Assembly: GCA_963383645.1 (NCBI GenBank)
Contig: OY726572.1
Coordinates: 22,412,792 to 22,476,791, forward strand
Origin: Muscardinus avellanarius
Taxonomy: Eukaryota; Chordata; Mammalia; Rodentia; Gliridae
Length of the DNA: 64,000 bases
Reading direction: 5' to 3'
Shown: positions 1 through 8,939 of the stretch, piece by piece
Numbering within the stretch: position 1 is the first letter of the stretch
How the letters are laid out: each line of letters opens with the position of its first letter
Notes under the pieces: model-generated
What the model was told of the DNA's origin: nothing
The model's database searches: none
The model's input: only the letters and a program-made list of their open reading frames with translations
Program-made: the position numbers and the translations under genes

Positions 1-235
1 CTATATGTGGGATCTAAAACCAAGTGCCAAATACATTGAAATAAAGAGTAGAATGATGTTCACTAGGACTGGGGACGGAGAGGAAGTGGGGAGAAGGAGG
101 TTAGGGTACAGACTTCAAGTTCTACAGGATGAATACATTTAGAGATCTAGTGCACACAGCCTGAGGTCCGTAGTTCATAACATTGGATTGTATGCTGAAA
201 ACTTGCTGAGAGAGAATAATAAAAAATAAATAAAA
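1..235 (+). mobile_element. Old LINE-1 3' end (3' UTR remnant)
   Basis: The sequence resembles the end of an old L1 in sense orientation. It opens with a motif like the L1 ORF2/3' UTR boundary (tatgtgggatctaaaa), then a GA-rich tract around 70-105, and ends in an AT-rich tail near 215-235. It begins before the window, so only the last part is seen. There is no open reading frame. The subfamily cannot be assigned by eye. Confidence 0.65.
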
Positions 236-485
236 AGACAAATCTAAACATCAAAACCATGTTATATAGTTCTACAGGGGGATATGCATACACGTGGATA
301 TGTGTGCACACGCTGAACACTAATAAATGGCTAACACCAATGGGTGCTTTTGTCACACCTTTTAAGTGTTCAGGTTTCTTTAGTGTTGAACATTTTATTA
401 ACATTAACCTCTAAAAGCGTTTTTGTTGTACACAAAGATAAGAGGCCCGCTTCTTACAGGAGATACCCTTTCATTTTACTGTTGT
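236..485. other. No recognised feature
   Basis: Unique AT-rich sequence. I see no gene, RNA or repeat that I can support. Confidence 0.5.
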
Positions 486-487
486 AA

Positions 488-655
488 AAGTCAAGGAGCT
501 TTATGATGACCTCATTCAGTCCTCACAATAACCTATGGGGCTGGTTACTGTTATTGTCTCCATGTTTTAGATGATGCAGCTGAGGTTCAGAGAGGGCCAG
601 ATACTTCCTCGTAGTTACCTAGCAAGTGGTGGTCCTACCGTTGGAATGTCGGCAG
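488..655 (-). repeat. MIR SINE remnant
   Basis: Matches the reverse complement of the MIR consensus: a run like cctcacaataacctatgggg, then a 'gatgatgcagctgaggttcagagag' type core, then an 'acctagcaagtggtgg' type end. It is old and diverged, with no target-site duplication visible. Confidence 0.75.
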
Positions 656-1103
656 TTTGATGCTAGCAAGTTGACAGTAGAGACCAATGGGAGTTTTAGT
701 CTTCTTGGTAATATTTAAATCTTTCAGGGCGAATCTAGGCATTTAACTTATGCAATTTAAGTTAATTGACTGAAAAAGTTAAAAGAGTCTGATTGGAAGA
801 GACTTTGTTGATATTTACGTAGTCATTGATGACTGACACCCTTTTGGGTGGAACCGTTATTCCAATACAGTGAATAATTCTTTGTGCGGCTTCTGAACAA
901 GTGGTAATTGTTCGAAATACTCTATTATAATCTGTCTCATCTACTATGTGGCTTCTCAGAGTTGGCACTGCTGACATTTGGAGTTGTATACTTTTTTTTT
1001 AGGGGGAAGAGACACATTCATTCAAAGACATTTAGCAGCATCCCTAGTGGTAGTGACATAAAACACACACAGCACTTGGTGGGCTTCCACCGTTACTTTT
1101 TCA

Positions 1104-1231
1104 TTTTGAAACAGGGTCTCACTGAGTTGTGGAGGCCTCACTGAGTCGCTGAAGCTGGCCATGAACCTATGATCCTCCTGCCTCAGCCTCCCAAGTACAG
1201 AGATCACAGGTACTCACAGCCATGTCTGGCC
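1104..1231 (-). mobile_element. B1 part of a dimeric B1-ID SINE, diverged
   Basis: Antisense copy: starts at ttttgaaacagggtctcact and passes through gatcctcctgcctcagcctc to catgtctggc, the reverse complement of the Alu/B1-like unit. The tRNA-like unit is absent, so the copy is 3'-truncated or recombined. It is diverged and therefore older than most SINEs here. Confidence 0.8.
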
Positions 1232-1239
1232 CTCCTCTT

Positions 1240-1900
1240 CTTGAATTTCAAATTTTTGAAAATTTTCTCCAAATGTTGGGCACTGAAACCATAGCGTTTC
1301 AGCCACCTGAATTATTTAGGGTAAGCTAATGGGGACGATTTGCAGAACAGATGTCTGCAGTGAAGAGCTGAAGATCCCTGTGAGGGATCAGTGGCTCTAG
1401 ACTTTTCTGGGAACCTTACCCCAGCTGTTAACATCCATGGCCCCTTTGCCCAGATAATTTTGCATATTCTTCAAAGGATTCACAGGCTTTCTGACATAGA
1501 AGCCCATCCTCTCTAGGGATCCACTGACCATGAATTAAAAACCCCTCCCCAAGGTTTTTAACTGGAGTATCAGGCAGACATCCACTGGCTGCAGAGGTGG
1601 GCAAGCTGGCCAAGGATGGGCATCTCAGATGAGAAAAGCCCAGAGCCATTAGCACGGCAGTGACAGTCACCGTGCCCAACAGGTTACAAACATCAGTTTA
1701 TTCAGTCTGCCACAAGTTAACCCTGTGCAATAGGAAATACTGGCTCTCAATTACATGTGCATGCTAGCCCAACAATAGCATGAGCATGCGGCGGCAGCAG
1801 GACTCACACCAGATGTTGGCTCCTGGGCCTTTGGTCTTACTTGTTACCTACAGTACTTCCCTCTGAGGCTCCAGGCCATTGAGACTGCAGACTAGGGCAG
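1240..1900. other. No recognised feature
   Basis: Unique sequence. An open frame on the minus strand (about 1428-1679) has no recognisable domain and no convincing splice context. I do not call a gene. Confidence 0.4.
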
Positions 1901-2124
1901 GGCTTCACAGAGCTGGTCCTTAGAGCACCTGTGTCAGCACGACCTTGACTCTGGTTGATAGCTAGATTCCGAACTCACATTCCTAGGGGTAGGTTCAGAA
2001 ACCTGTGCTTTGTTTTGTTTTGTTGTTGTTGTTGTTGTTTGTTTATGTTTTGTTTTGTTTTGTACAGGGGTTGAAACCCTGGGGCATTCTACCTCTGAGC
2101 TACACCCCCAGCCCTATTTTCCCT

Positions 2125-2125
2125 C

Positions 2126-2171
<46 letters not shown>

Positions 2172-2184
2172 CTCTTTCTTTCTT
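2125..2184. repeat. (TTTC)n microsatellite
   Basis: About 15 tetranucleotide units, forming the tail of the SINE at 2185-2360 read on the minus strand. Confidence 0.95.
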
Positions 2185-2360
2185 TTTTTGGTACTGGAGT
2201 TCCTGGAAGCCATTCTACCTCCGGGCTACACTCCCAGACCTATTTTTTATATTTTTATTTGGAAACGGTCTCTTAAGCACAGCAGGCTTCGAACCTGCGC
2301 GATCCTCCTGTCTCCGCCTACCAAGCACGGGGATTACAAGCATGCGCCACCATGCCCGGC
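2185..2360 (-). mobile_element. Young hairpin-type B1-ID SINE
   Basis: Member of the young subfamily recognised by gttcctggaagcc near 2197, tcccagacctatttt and a CpG-rich B1 unit (gaacctgcgcgatcctcctg, gcgccaccatgcccggc). It sits inside an older SINE, with cctatttt repeated on both sides (2113-2120 and 2360-2367). Confidence 0.85.
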
Positions 2361-3149
2361 CTATTTTCTTTTTTATTCTTTATTTTGAAACAGGGTCTTA
2401 CTGAGTTGCAGAGGGCCTCACTAAGTAGCTGAGGCTGGCCGTGAATCACGGTCCTCCTGTCTCAGCCTCCCAGATGCTGGTATTACAAGCATGGGCCACC
2501 ATGCCTGGCTAAATCCCAGCCCTATATTTTATACTTTATTTTGAAACAGGGTCTCATTGAGTTGCAAAGGGCATCACTAAGAAGCTGAGGCTGTCCGTGA
2601 ATTGGGATCCTCCTGTCTCAGCCTCCCAAATGCTGGGGTTACAAGCATGTGTGCCACCACACCCAATAGAAACCTGTGCTTTTAATAGGTACTTTTGATG
2701 ATTTTATACTCACTAAACATTTGAGAACCATTAACCTTTCTGATGTGATGTGGCTTCTAGAGAGTGTTGGGTAGAATTCAAATACAGAAGAAGGGCAGGC
2801 AGAGCTGGGGGTATGGCCTCTGGGGCCATACTTTCTTTTTTAAACAAAGGCCTCTTTTCCTTGATGTCGACCCTTGCTGTTTTAATCTACACTCATGTGT
2901 TTCAACTAATTTGGTCCAGCCTTCCCCTTGGCAGAATACAGGATTCTTGTATTGCTTCATTTTCTGCCCTCCATTGGATTTTACAGATTGTATTTTCTGT
3001 TCATGTTTTAATGACACTTACCTCCAAAGGCCCAAAGGAAAATATAGTATGGCTGAAATCTGAAATTATCCCCCTGAGTTCAAGGCATTCTGTCATTCTT
3101 TTCTTCTCCTTTACTACTTTGTCTCAGCCTACTCTTTTTAAATTTTTTT

Positions 3150-3681
3150 TAATGAAAGTTTTGTTAAGGTATAATTCACATGCAATTCAATTATTTAAAG
3201 TATGCAGTTCAATCATTTTTAGCATATCCACAGGGTTATAAAACCATTAGTACAGTCAGTTTTAGAACATTTTCATCACGCACAAAAAGAAATCCCACAC
3301 CAATTAGTTACTCCCCATATTCCCCAGCTCACCCAGCCCCTGGCAGCCATGGACTACTTTGTCTCCATGGACTGGCTTATTCTGGATATTATATAAATAG
3401 AATCATATAATAAACGGCCTATTCATCTGACTTCTTGCCCTTAACATTGTTTTAAGACTCATCCATATTTTAGTATGCAGCAATAGGTCATTTCTTTTTA
3501 TTGTGAAATAGCACTCCATTGTATAGATAAGTCACATTTTATTTATCAATTCATCATTTAATGGATATTTGAGTTGTATCCACTTTTTATCTATCATGAA
3601 TAATGATGCTGTGGACATGCAAGTTACACACTGTTATATTTCCTTGGGAGAAATGCCTGTGCAGATCTTTTGCCCATTCTT
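3150..3681 (-). mobile_element. Old LINE-1 (L1M-type), left part
   Basis: Antisense L1 end. Landmarks are ttaaggtataattcacatgc (3165), a GC-richer stretch with cagcccctggcagcc (3335), attgtgaaatagcactccat (3500), aataatgatgctgtggac (3600) and cagatcttttgcccattctt (3662), all familiar in antisense L1M copies. It continues at 6482 after the nested insertion. No coding potential remains. Confidence 0.85.
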
Positions 3682-3723
3682 TTTTTTTTTTTTTTTTTTT
3701 CATTTTATTTTTTTTTTTTTTTT

Positions 3724-3890
3724 AATTTTATTTTATTGGTGCACTGTATTCATACATCATAGTGGGATACAAACTTTTGTAGACATACATGCACACATCG
3801 CCCAGTCAGCCCCCACCTAATCCCCACCCCATTCTCTCCCCATCCCTCCCTCCCATGCTTGGCTTAGTGGTTGACATCTAGTATTATAGC
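3724..3890 (-). mobile_element. L1 3' UTR with G-rich tract
   Basis: On the minus strand this reads as a G-rich polypurine run (complement of 3806-3856) followed by a conserved 3' terminus, atgaatacagtgcaccaata, and then the tail. The same terminus, diverged, recurs at 35751-35782, 42963-43045, 43460-43490 and 48285-48333, so it marks this species' L1 3' end. G-rich tracts in the 3' UTR are a general L1 property. Confidence 0.8.
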
Positions 3891-4059
3891 AATTTATCCA
3901 AAATTAAAAATGATAATCTCACATAACAGTTTCATTTGTCTGATACCAAGCTTTTGATGACTTAAAGATAACATTTCAATATTTCTTTTTGCTTTCTTTC
4001 TTACCAGAGAATATTTTTTTCTTTTTTTTTAGGTGAAACTATCATATATTTATTTTTCA

Positions 4060-4765
4060 GAAAAAAATCTATCCTGATATGGAATATGGACTCTAGATAC
4101 CCAAAACAATCTCGAAGCAAAAACAAAGCTAGAAGATGTATATTTTCTGATTTCAAACCATATAAAGCTACAATAATTGAAACAGTGTAGTACTGTTCTA
4201 AAGGCAGATATATAGACCATTGGAGTTAAATACAAGCCTAGAGCTAACTTCTTCCCTATATTGTCAAGTTATTTTTGACAAGGTTTCCACGAAGATTTGG
4301 TGGTGGAAATAATAATCTTTTAACTAAATATTGTTGAAAAATAATAATTACATGGAAAAGAATAAAATTGGACCCTTACCTAATCCCACATACAAGTATT
4401 AACTCAAACTAGATAAAAGACCTAAATATAAATCTTAAGACTATAAACTTTTAGGAGAAAATCTGGGTCATAAAACCTCACAACACTGAAATTGGCAGTG
4501 ATTTCTTGGATATGATTTCAATGGCACAGGCAACAGAAGAATATACAAACTCCCTAAAAAATAAAAGAAAATATTGTATATCCAAAGACAATGTAAACAG
4601 AGTTAAAAGTTACTAATAGAATTGGATAAAATATTTCCAAATGCTATATCTGAAGGTATATTAATATTCCAACTAGAAATCCTAAAAATTAACAACAATA
4701 AAGGCAAACAATACAATTTAGAGATAGGTAAAAGACTAACATAAATAATGAATCTCCACAGAAAA
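4060..4765 (+). mobile_element. Older L1 ORF2 C-terminal fragment, opposite strand
   Basis: Sense-strand L1 sequence with many stops and frameshifts. Landmarks are gaccattggagttaaatac (4216), atttttgacaaggtttccac (4270), aaaattggacccttacctaa (4362), atttcttggatatgatttca (4500) and a terminal stretch like 'gacatttctccaaagaa' near 4750. It starts just downstream of the ORF1 stop codon of the minus-strand L1 and lies inside that element's target-site duplications, although it looks more diverged than its host. Confidence 0.8.
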
Positions 4766-4771
4766 CCAATC

Positions 4772-5689
4772 TTAGTTGTCTGTTGGATGGAAACTCTTGT
4801 TTCTCTGGTTCTGGTGAGTGTTACCTATTTCTTCTTTGTAGTTAATCTCTTTGAGTATTTTCTCTAGTGCTGGTTTTGAAGACATAAATTCCTTCAGTTT
4901 CTGTTTGTCATGGAAGCTTCTTATTTCTCCATCTAATTTGATAGAAAGTTTTGCTGGATAGGAAATTTTTGGCTGGAAGTTGTTTTCTTTCAGAGTTTGG
5001 AATATGTTACTCCAAGCCCTTCTGGCTCTCATGACTTGGTTTGGGAAGTCTGGAGTGATTCTAATTGGTTTGCCTCTGAATGTCACTTGGCCCTTTGTTT
5101 TTGTTGCCTTTAAGATTCTCTGCTTGGCTTCCACATTGGTCATTTTGACAATTATATGCCGTGGGGATCCTCTTCTCCGATCCTGTCTAAAGGGAGTTCT
5201 ATAAGTTTCCTGGATCTGTGTATCAACCTCTTGCTCTATATTTGGAAAATTTTCTGCTATTACTTCCTTGAAGAGATTGTTGATCGCTTTGGTATCACTT
5301 TCTTTTCCCTCCTCTATTCCAATTATTCTTAGGTTAGCTCTCTTAAGATGGGCCCATATTTCTTCAATGTCAGATTCCTGCTGTTGGATATCTTTTTCTA
5401 GATTAGAAACTATGCATTTATTTTTGGATTGCTCATCTTCTAAGAGCGAGATTCTGTTCTCCATGTGGTCTAATCGGTTGTTTGTGCTTTGAATTGAGGC
5501 CTTTACTTCATTAATTGCATCCTTTATCTCTTTTTGGCTCTCTCTGAGTTCTTTTCGAAGCACCTCTATTATTTCTACAGTTATTTTCCTGATTTGATCT
5601 TCTAGAAATCTCTGATTTTCTGTTTTATCAGGTTCTGATGTTGTGGGGTTGTGCACATTCATTACTTCAGTGTTATTCCTCTTTCCCAT
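4772..5689 (-). CDS. LINE-1 ORF1p, apparently intact
   Basis: A 305-codon open frame. ORF1p is the L1 RNA-binding chaperone: it trimerises and coats L1 RNA in cytoplasmic particles. Start choice: the frame is open upstream to about 5773 without an in-frame ATG before 5689, and ATG at 5689 gives MGKRNNTEV, the MGK opening common to L1 ORF1. Residues 27-112 are a Leu/Ile/Glu/Lys-rich coiled coil; about 113-207 an RRM-like domain with RRGSPRHIIVKM (172-183) and KGQVTFRGKPIRITPDFP (199-216); about 217-285 the C-terminal domain with YPAKLSIKLDGEI and FMSSKPALEKIL. It is somewhat shorter than human ORF1p (338 residues), mainly at the N terminus. No stop or frameshift is seen. Whether it is expressed is unknown; no intact ORF2 follows. 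Confidence 0.85.
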   Translation of the reverse strand: MGKRNNTEVMNVHNPTTSEPDKTENQRFLEDQIRKITVEIIEVLRKELRESQKEIKDAINEVKASIQSTNNRLDHMENRISLLEDEQSKNKCIVSNLEKDIQQQESDIEEIWAHLKRANLRIIGIEEGKESDTKAINNLFKEVIAENFPNIEQEVDTQIQETYRTPFRQDRRRGSPRHIIVKMTNVEAKQRILKATKTKGQVTFRGKPIRITPDFPNQVMRARRAWSNIFQTLKENNFQPKISYPAKLSIKLDGEIRSFHDKQKLKEFMSSKPALEKILKEINYKEEIGNTHQNQRNKSFHPTDN

Positions 5690-6481
5690 GATTTCGGAGG
5701 TTTGTGCCTTCTCTGGGTTCTTCCCTTGGGTCACTATGGCTTCACTTAAGGTGCTCTGGATCTCGAGTCTGTATTATCTCAGACCCTACTACTCCTTTAC
5801 TGGGTTGTATCACAGAGTCTCCGACCCAGGGAGTCGATAGAGGCTGCTTTAAACTATGGGGGGTGCCAGGTTGCACGCTCTCCTATGGTGTGATATCTCT
5901 GCCACCACCACTCCCTCACTGGGTCAAGTCCCAGGAGGCACAATACTGGGATTTCTCCTCTGTGGCCCGCAATTTGACTCACTGTTCTTGAGTACGTAGA
6001 TGTAGCTGTACTGGACTCGGTGAATTCACTGCTACTGCCGCCGCTGGTGGCAATATGGCGCCTCTGCCACGCCCTCGGCCATGAGGCTGGCGTATTTTTT
6101 CTTCTCTGGTTTTGATTTCCACTCTGAATCCCTGCAGCGTGTGCTGAGCTCAGCCACTGGGAGCTTTAAATGCTGTCTGCGCCGAAAGATCCCGCCTGGC
6201 TGTTCCGCATCGCACCTCGGCTTGCTGTAGCCGTCCGCTGAGTTCGCCGCTGCCGCCGGCAGTATGGCGCTGCTGCCGCGTCCTCGGGCGCGTGTGTCTC
6301 CTCTGTGGCCCTGAGCTCTGTTCTCAGTCCGCTTTCTCTCTGGAGCCTGGTGGTTTTTTTGTTTTTCTGGTGATGATGTTTTCTGGCTATGAAAGGCGCT
6401 CTTTTTGTGGTAATGGAGATTGGTTGTTAGCGGGACTCTTAAGCCCCGCTTTTCTCGGTCGCCATCTTCCCGGAAGTCTCC
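5690..6481 (-). promoter_or_regulatory. L1 5' UTR / internal promoter region
   Basis: GC- and CpG-richer than its surroundings, as L1 5' UTRs are. Reading the minus strand from 6481, nucleotides 14-21 are AAGATGGC (complement of 6461-6468), a YY1-type site close to the position where human L1 carries its start-site-directing YY1 site. A related GC-rich module occurs twice about 209 bp apart (around 6035-6080 and 6244-6292), each with a TATGGCG core, suggesting partly repeated promoter units. Promoter activity is inferred, not shown. Confidence 0.7.
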
Positions 6482-6660
6482 TTTTGCCCATTCTTAACCT
6501 GGGTTGTTTTTCTTCTTATTGTTGTTGAAAGAGTTATTTATATTTCCAGATTACCAGACCTTTATCAGATATAGGATTTGCAAATATTTTCCCCCATTCA
6601 GTATGTTGTCTTTCCCTTTCTCCATGTTGTTCTTTGAGGTGAGCTGACTATTCTTAAGCT
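6482..6660 (-). mobile_element. Old LINE-1 (L1M-type), right part
   Basis: Continuation of the element at 3150-3681. After the duplicated cttttgcccattctt it runs on as aacctgggttgtttttcttc, then tttatcagatataggatttg and gcaaatattttcccccattc, the usual antisense L1M order. The two parts join cleanly once the 2.8-kb insertion is removed. Confidence 0.85.
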
Positions 6661-7183
6661 TACTTGTTGAAGTTTCTTTTGGGTACTTTATGTCAGCTTC
6701 CCACTCCAGTCATATTTTAAAGCTTATTCACCATTTCCTTAATTAGATCATTTTTGTCTCTGATTGAAGATCTAAGTTGCCACTTCATAGTTTCATAACA
6801 TTTAGAAATATAAATTATTAAAGTAACTGTTATAGGGTTTGTATTTGAAACAGTGAACTCTTTAAGGTTATAAAAATGGCAAAAACTCGGTTAGAAAAAT
6901 GGGCACAAAACATGAACAAGCTTCCTAGACAAGGAGACGTGAGTGGTCCATAAATACAGACACATCTGAGTGAGTAATACAAACCACTGAGTGAGTTCGG
7001 ATGCAACTCAGACTCCGGGATCTCGAAGTTGAACTGGGCTTTTGATCAGAGCTGGAAGGCCCAGGAAGCGTTTAACCTCCTAGTAAATCCATTCTGATTC
7101 TAGGTTGGATTTTAATTTTTCAAAACCAGTTACATATGCCAAATATCCAAAATTTTTTGGAATTTTTTTAAAATGCCAACAGA
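6661..7183. other. No recognised feature
   Basis: AT-rich sequence without a supportable gene. Its left edge may still be decayed L1. Confidence 0.4.
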
Positions 7184-7342
7184 GGCCAGGCATGGTGTGA
7201 TCCAAAAGGCTGAGAGATGAAGATCACAGGTTCGAGGACAGCCTCAGCAATGTAGTGAGAACCTATTTCACAATCAACAAATAAAAAACAACTTGAGGAG
7301 GGGGGTTTCTTGGAGGTAGAATGCCCCTGGGTTCATCCTCAG

Positions 7343-7343
<1 letters not shown>
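7184..7343 (+). mobile_element. Dimeric B1-ID SINE, internally deleted
   Basis: Opens ggccaggcatggtg, has a shortened B1 unit (the 'tgtaatcccagtacttgg' block is lost), then ggtagaatgcccctgggttc of the tRNA-like unit. The A-rich tail is replaced by a CA microsatellite. Confidence 0.85.

Positions 7344-7374
<31 letters not shown>
7343..7374. repeat. (CA)n microsatellite at a SINE tail
   Basis: About 15 CA units directly continuing the 3' end of the SINE at 7184-7343. Confidence 0.95.
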
Positions 7375-7376
<2 letters not shown>

Positions 7377-7890
7377 ATTTTTCAGTTCAGATTTGAATTA
7401 AAGGTGTTTAGGACTCCCAAAGCAGGTCCGGGAACTAAGTTTTCTTATTTCTGCAGATTTTTTCTAGACTCACATTAGACTAGAAATAGGACAGAGGAAG
7501 GTCTAGAGGTTCTTCCATTTTAAACCTAAAAATTTGGGGACTTTCTGGAGATCCAAAATGAGGAATTTTACACTTACCGACTATCCTCTACATAATCACT
7601 GACTGCTTACATTTAAGACAAAACATCTAAAGTTGCAAAGAGAAAGGTAGACTTTCATAGACCCTGACCTTAGGCCAAAGGATCTGAACTCCAAGATTAC
7701 AGCAGGCGCCAGGATAGATTTACCAAGCAAGCCCCAGAATTGACTCACTCATGCTTTTTAGAGCACGATCCTGTCTTCATTTTGACATTATTTTTAACTT
7801 TTTTTTACAACATTTGCTTATTTTAAGTTCACATCTTTGTGATATAATGCTTTTTTTCCTCTAAAGAGATTAAAACTTTAAAAAATATTA
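7375..7890. other. No recognised feature
   Basis: Unique sequence; no gene, RNA or repeat that I can support. Confidence 0.4.
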
Positions 7891-7894
7891 TTTA

Positions 7895-8089
7895 GGCTGG
7901 GCATGGGTACACGCCTATAATCCCAGTACTTGGCATAGGAGGCTGAGACAGGAGGATTGCAGATTCAAGGACAGCCTCAGCAATTTAATGGAACTCTCAG
8001 CAATCTAGGGAGACCCTGTTTCAAAAAAAGGGGGGTCCTGGGGGGTTTAGATCAGAGGTAAAATTTCCCTGGGTTCCATCCCTAGTACC
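7895..8089 (+). mobile_element. Dimeric B1-ID SINE
   Basis: B1 unit from ggctgggcatggg with cctataatcccagtacttgg, linker with an A-run, and a tRNA-like unit ending ccctgggttccatccctagt. Diverged, with a G-run in the linker. Confidence 0.88.
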
Positions 8090-8506
8090 ATCCCCACAGA
8101 AATTATTTTTTGCTCCATTTTTAAAAAGTTTATTTTTGTTTTATTTTTAAAGAAGAAGAGATAAGTAACAAGAAATACATCAACATTTATAATTTTGACC
8201 ATTGAGAAATTCTTTGAGTAGTACCATGCACTTCTCAACATGGATGTTGTACTCATTTTGCTGTGTGGCCCTGTCCCGTGCAGTATGGGGCATTTGGCAG
8301 CACTGGGCCTTGCCTGGTAGATAAGTAGCCCTCAGTAATGGCGGCCACTTGATATGTCTCCATACGTTTCTATAAGCCCCATAAAGGGGTGCTATCATCC
8401 CAGTTGAGAAAAAGATATAACTTCTTTTCCTTTCAGTTTTAGATGGTGAACTTAATGCCTTGTTAGGTTGGTTGAGAATCTTATTTCTGTTCTTAGAGAT
8501 TTCTAG

Positions 8507-8715
8507 CTGGGCATGGTGGCTCATACTTGTAATCCCAGCATTCAGGAGGCAGAGACTGGAGGATCATGGTTCGCAGACATCCTCAGTTACTTAGAGAGGC
8601 CCTTTGCAACTCACTGAGACCCTATTTCGAAAATTTTTAAAAAGACAAAAAATAGGGCTGGGGCTGTAGCTCGGAGGTACAATGCCCCTGGGTTCCATTC
8701 CTGTTACCGCAAAAA
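8507..8715 (+). mobile_element. Dimeric B1-ID SINE with 12-bp TSD
   Basis: Complete copy: B1 unit, linker, tRNA-like unit (ctgtagctcggaggtacaat), then an A-rich tail. Flanked by the perfect duplication agagatttctag (8495-8506 and 8716-8727). Confidence 0.92.
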
Positions 8716-8727
8716 AGAGATTTCTAG

Positions 8728-8897
8728 AAGCATGGTGTGGTGGCACACGTCTGTTATGTTAGTACTTGGGAAGCTGATTACAAGTTCAAGGCCAGCCTCA
8801 GCAACTTAACCAGACCCTGCTTTGAAATTTAAAAACTAAGACTATAGATGTAGCTCAGAGCTAGACTACCAATGAGTTCAATCCCCAGGGGGAGGGA
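8728..8897 (+). mobile_element. Dimeric B1-ID SINE, diverged
   Basis: Begins right at the target-site duplication of the preceding SINE (aagcatggtgtggtggcaca) and runs through a degraded tRNA-like unit to caatccccagg. Two sense SINEs thus stand back to back. Confidence 0.85.
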
Positions 8898-8939
8898 GGG
8901 ATAGAGAGAGGGGTGGTGGATAGATGGTTGATATTGATT

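Larger units (their letters stand above)
2011..2667 (-). mobile_element. Nested pile of dimeric SINEs (three B1 units)
   Basis: Flanked by the perfect 14-bp duplication agaaacctgtgctt (1997-2010 and 2668-2681). Inside, all antisense: a TTTTG/TTG-rich tail (2011-2062), one tRNA-like unit (2063-2120), a complete younger SINE with a TTTC tail (2126-2360), a B1 unit (2361-2510) and another B1 unit (2511-2667). Only one tRNA-like unit serves the two outer B1 units. Either one SINE inserted into another and lost its own tRNA-like part, or a B1-B1-ID chimera was mobilised. Confidence 0.8.
1905..2736 (-). mobile_element. MER5-like hAT remnant split by SINEs
   Basis: Two arms, 1905-2010 and 2682-2736, read together as a MER5-type non-autonomous hAT element. 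Landmarks are agctggtcct near 1911, agaaacctgtgctt at the break and catttgagaaccatta at the right end. Everything between the arms is a later SINE insertion bounded by a 14-bp duplication. Family known: MER5 elements are short internally deleted hAT-Charlie derivatives. The exact subfamily is a guess. Confidence 0.6.
3682..6481 (-). mobile_element. Nested younger LINE-1, 5' end complete, ORF2 mostly missing
   Basis: Inserted into an older L1 with a perfect 15-bp duplication, cttttgcccattctt (3667-3681 and 6482-6496). Read on the minus strand: 5' UTR (about 6481-5690), ORF1 (5689-4772), a segment matching older L1 in the opposite direction (about 4765-4060), unassigned AT-rich DNA (about 4060-3890), 3' UTR with a G-rich polypurine tract, and the poly(A) tail (poly(T) at 3682-3723). 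Total 2.8 kb against 6-7 kb for a complete L1. The duplication at both ends implies one insertion event or a chimeric RNA template. Most of ORF2 (endonuclease, reverse transcriptase) is absent, so any new copy would need another L1's machinery. Confidence 0.85.

Noticed and set aside
2005..2388. A 127-codon plus-strand ORF rich in Phe/Leu/Ser
   Set aside because: It is a translation of the SINE tail, the TTTC microsatellite and antisense SINE sequence.
2750..3241. A 163-codon plus-strand ORF
   Set aside because: It runs into the antisense old L1 and shows no domain or splice framing; chance.
8507..8715. tRNA-like stretches with A- and B-box-like words
   Set aside because: They are the tRNA-derived unit of the dimeric SINE, not tRNA genes; no intact cloverleaf.
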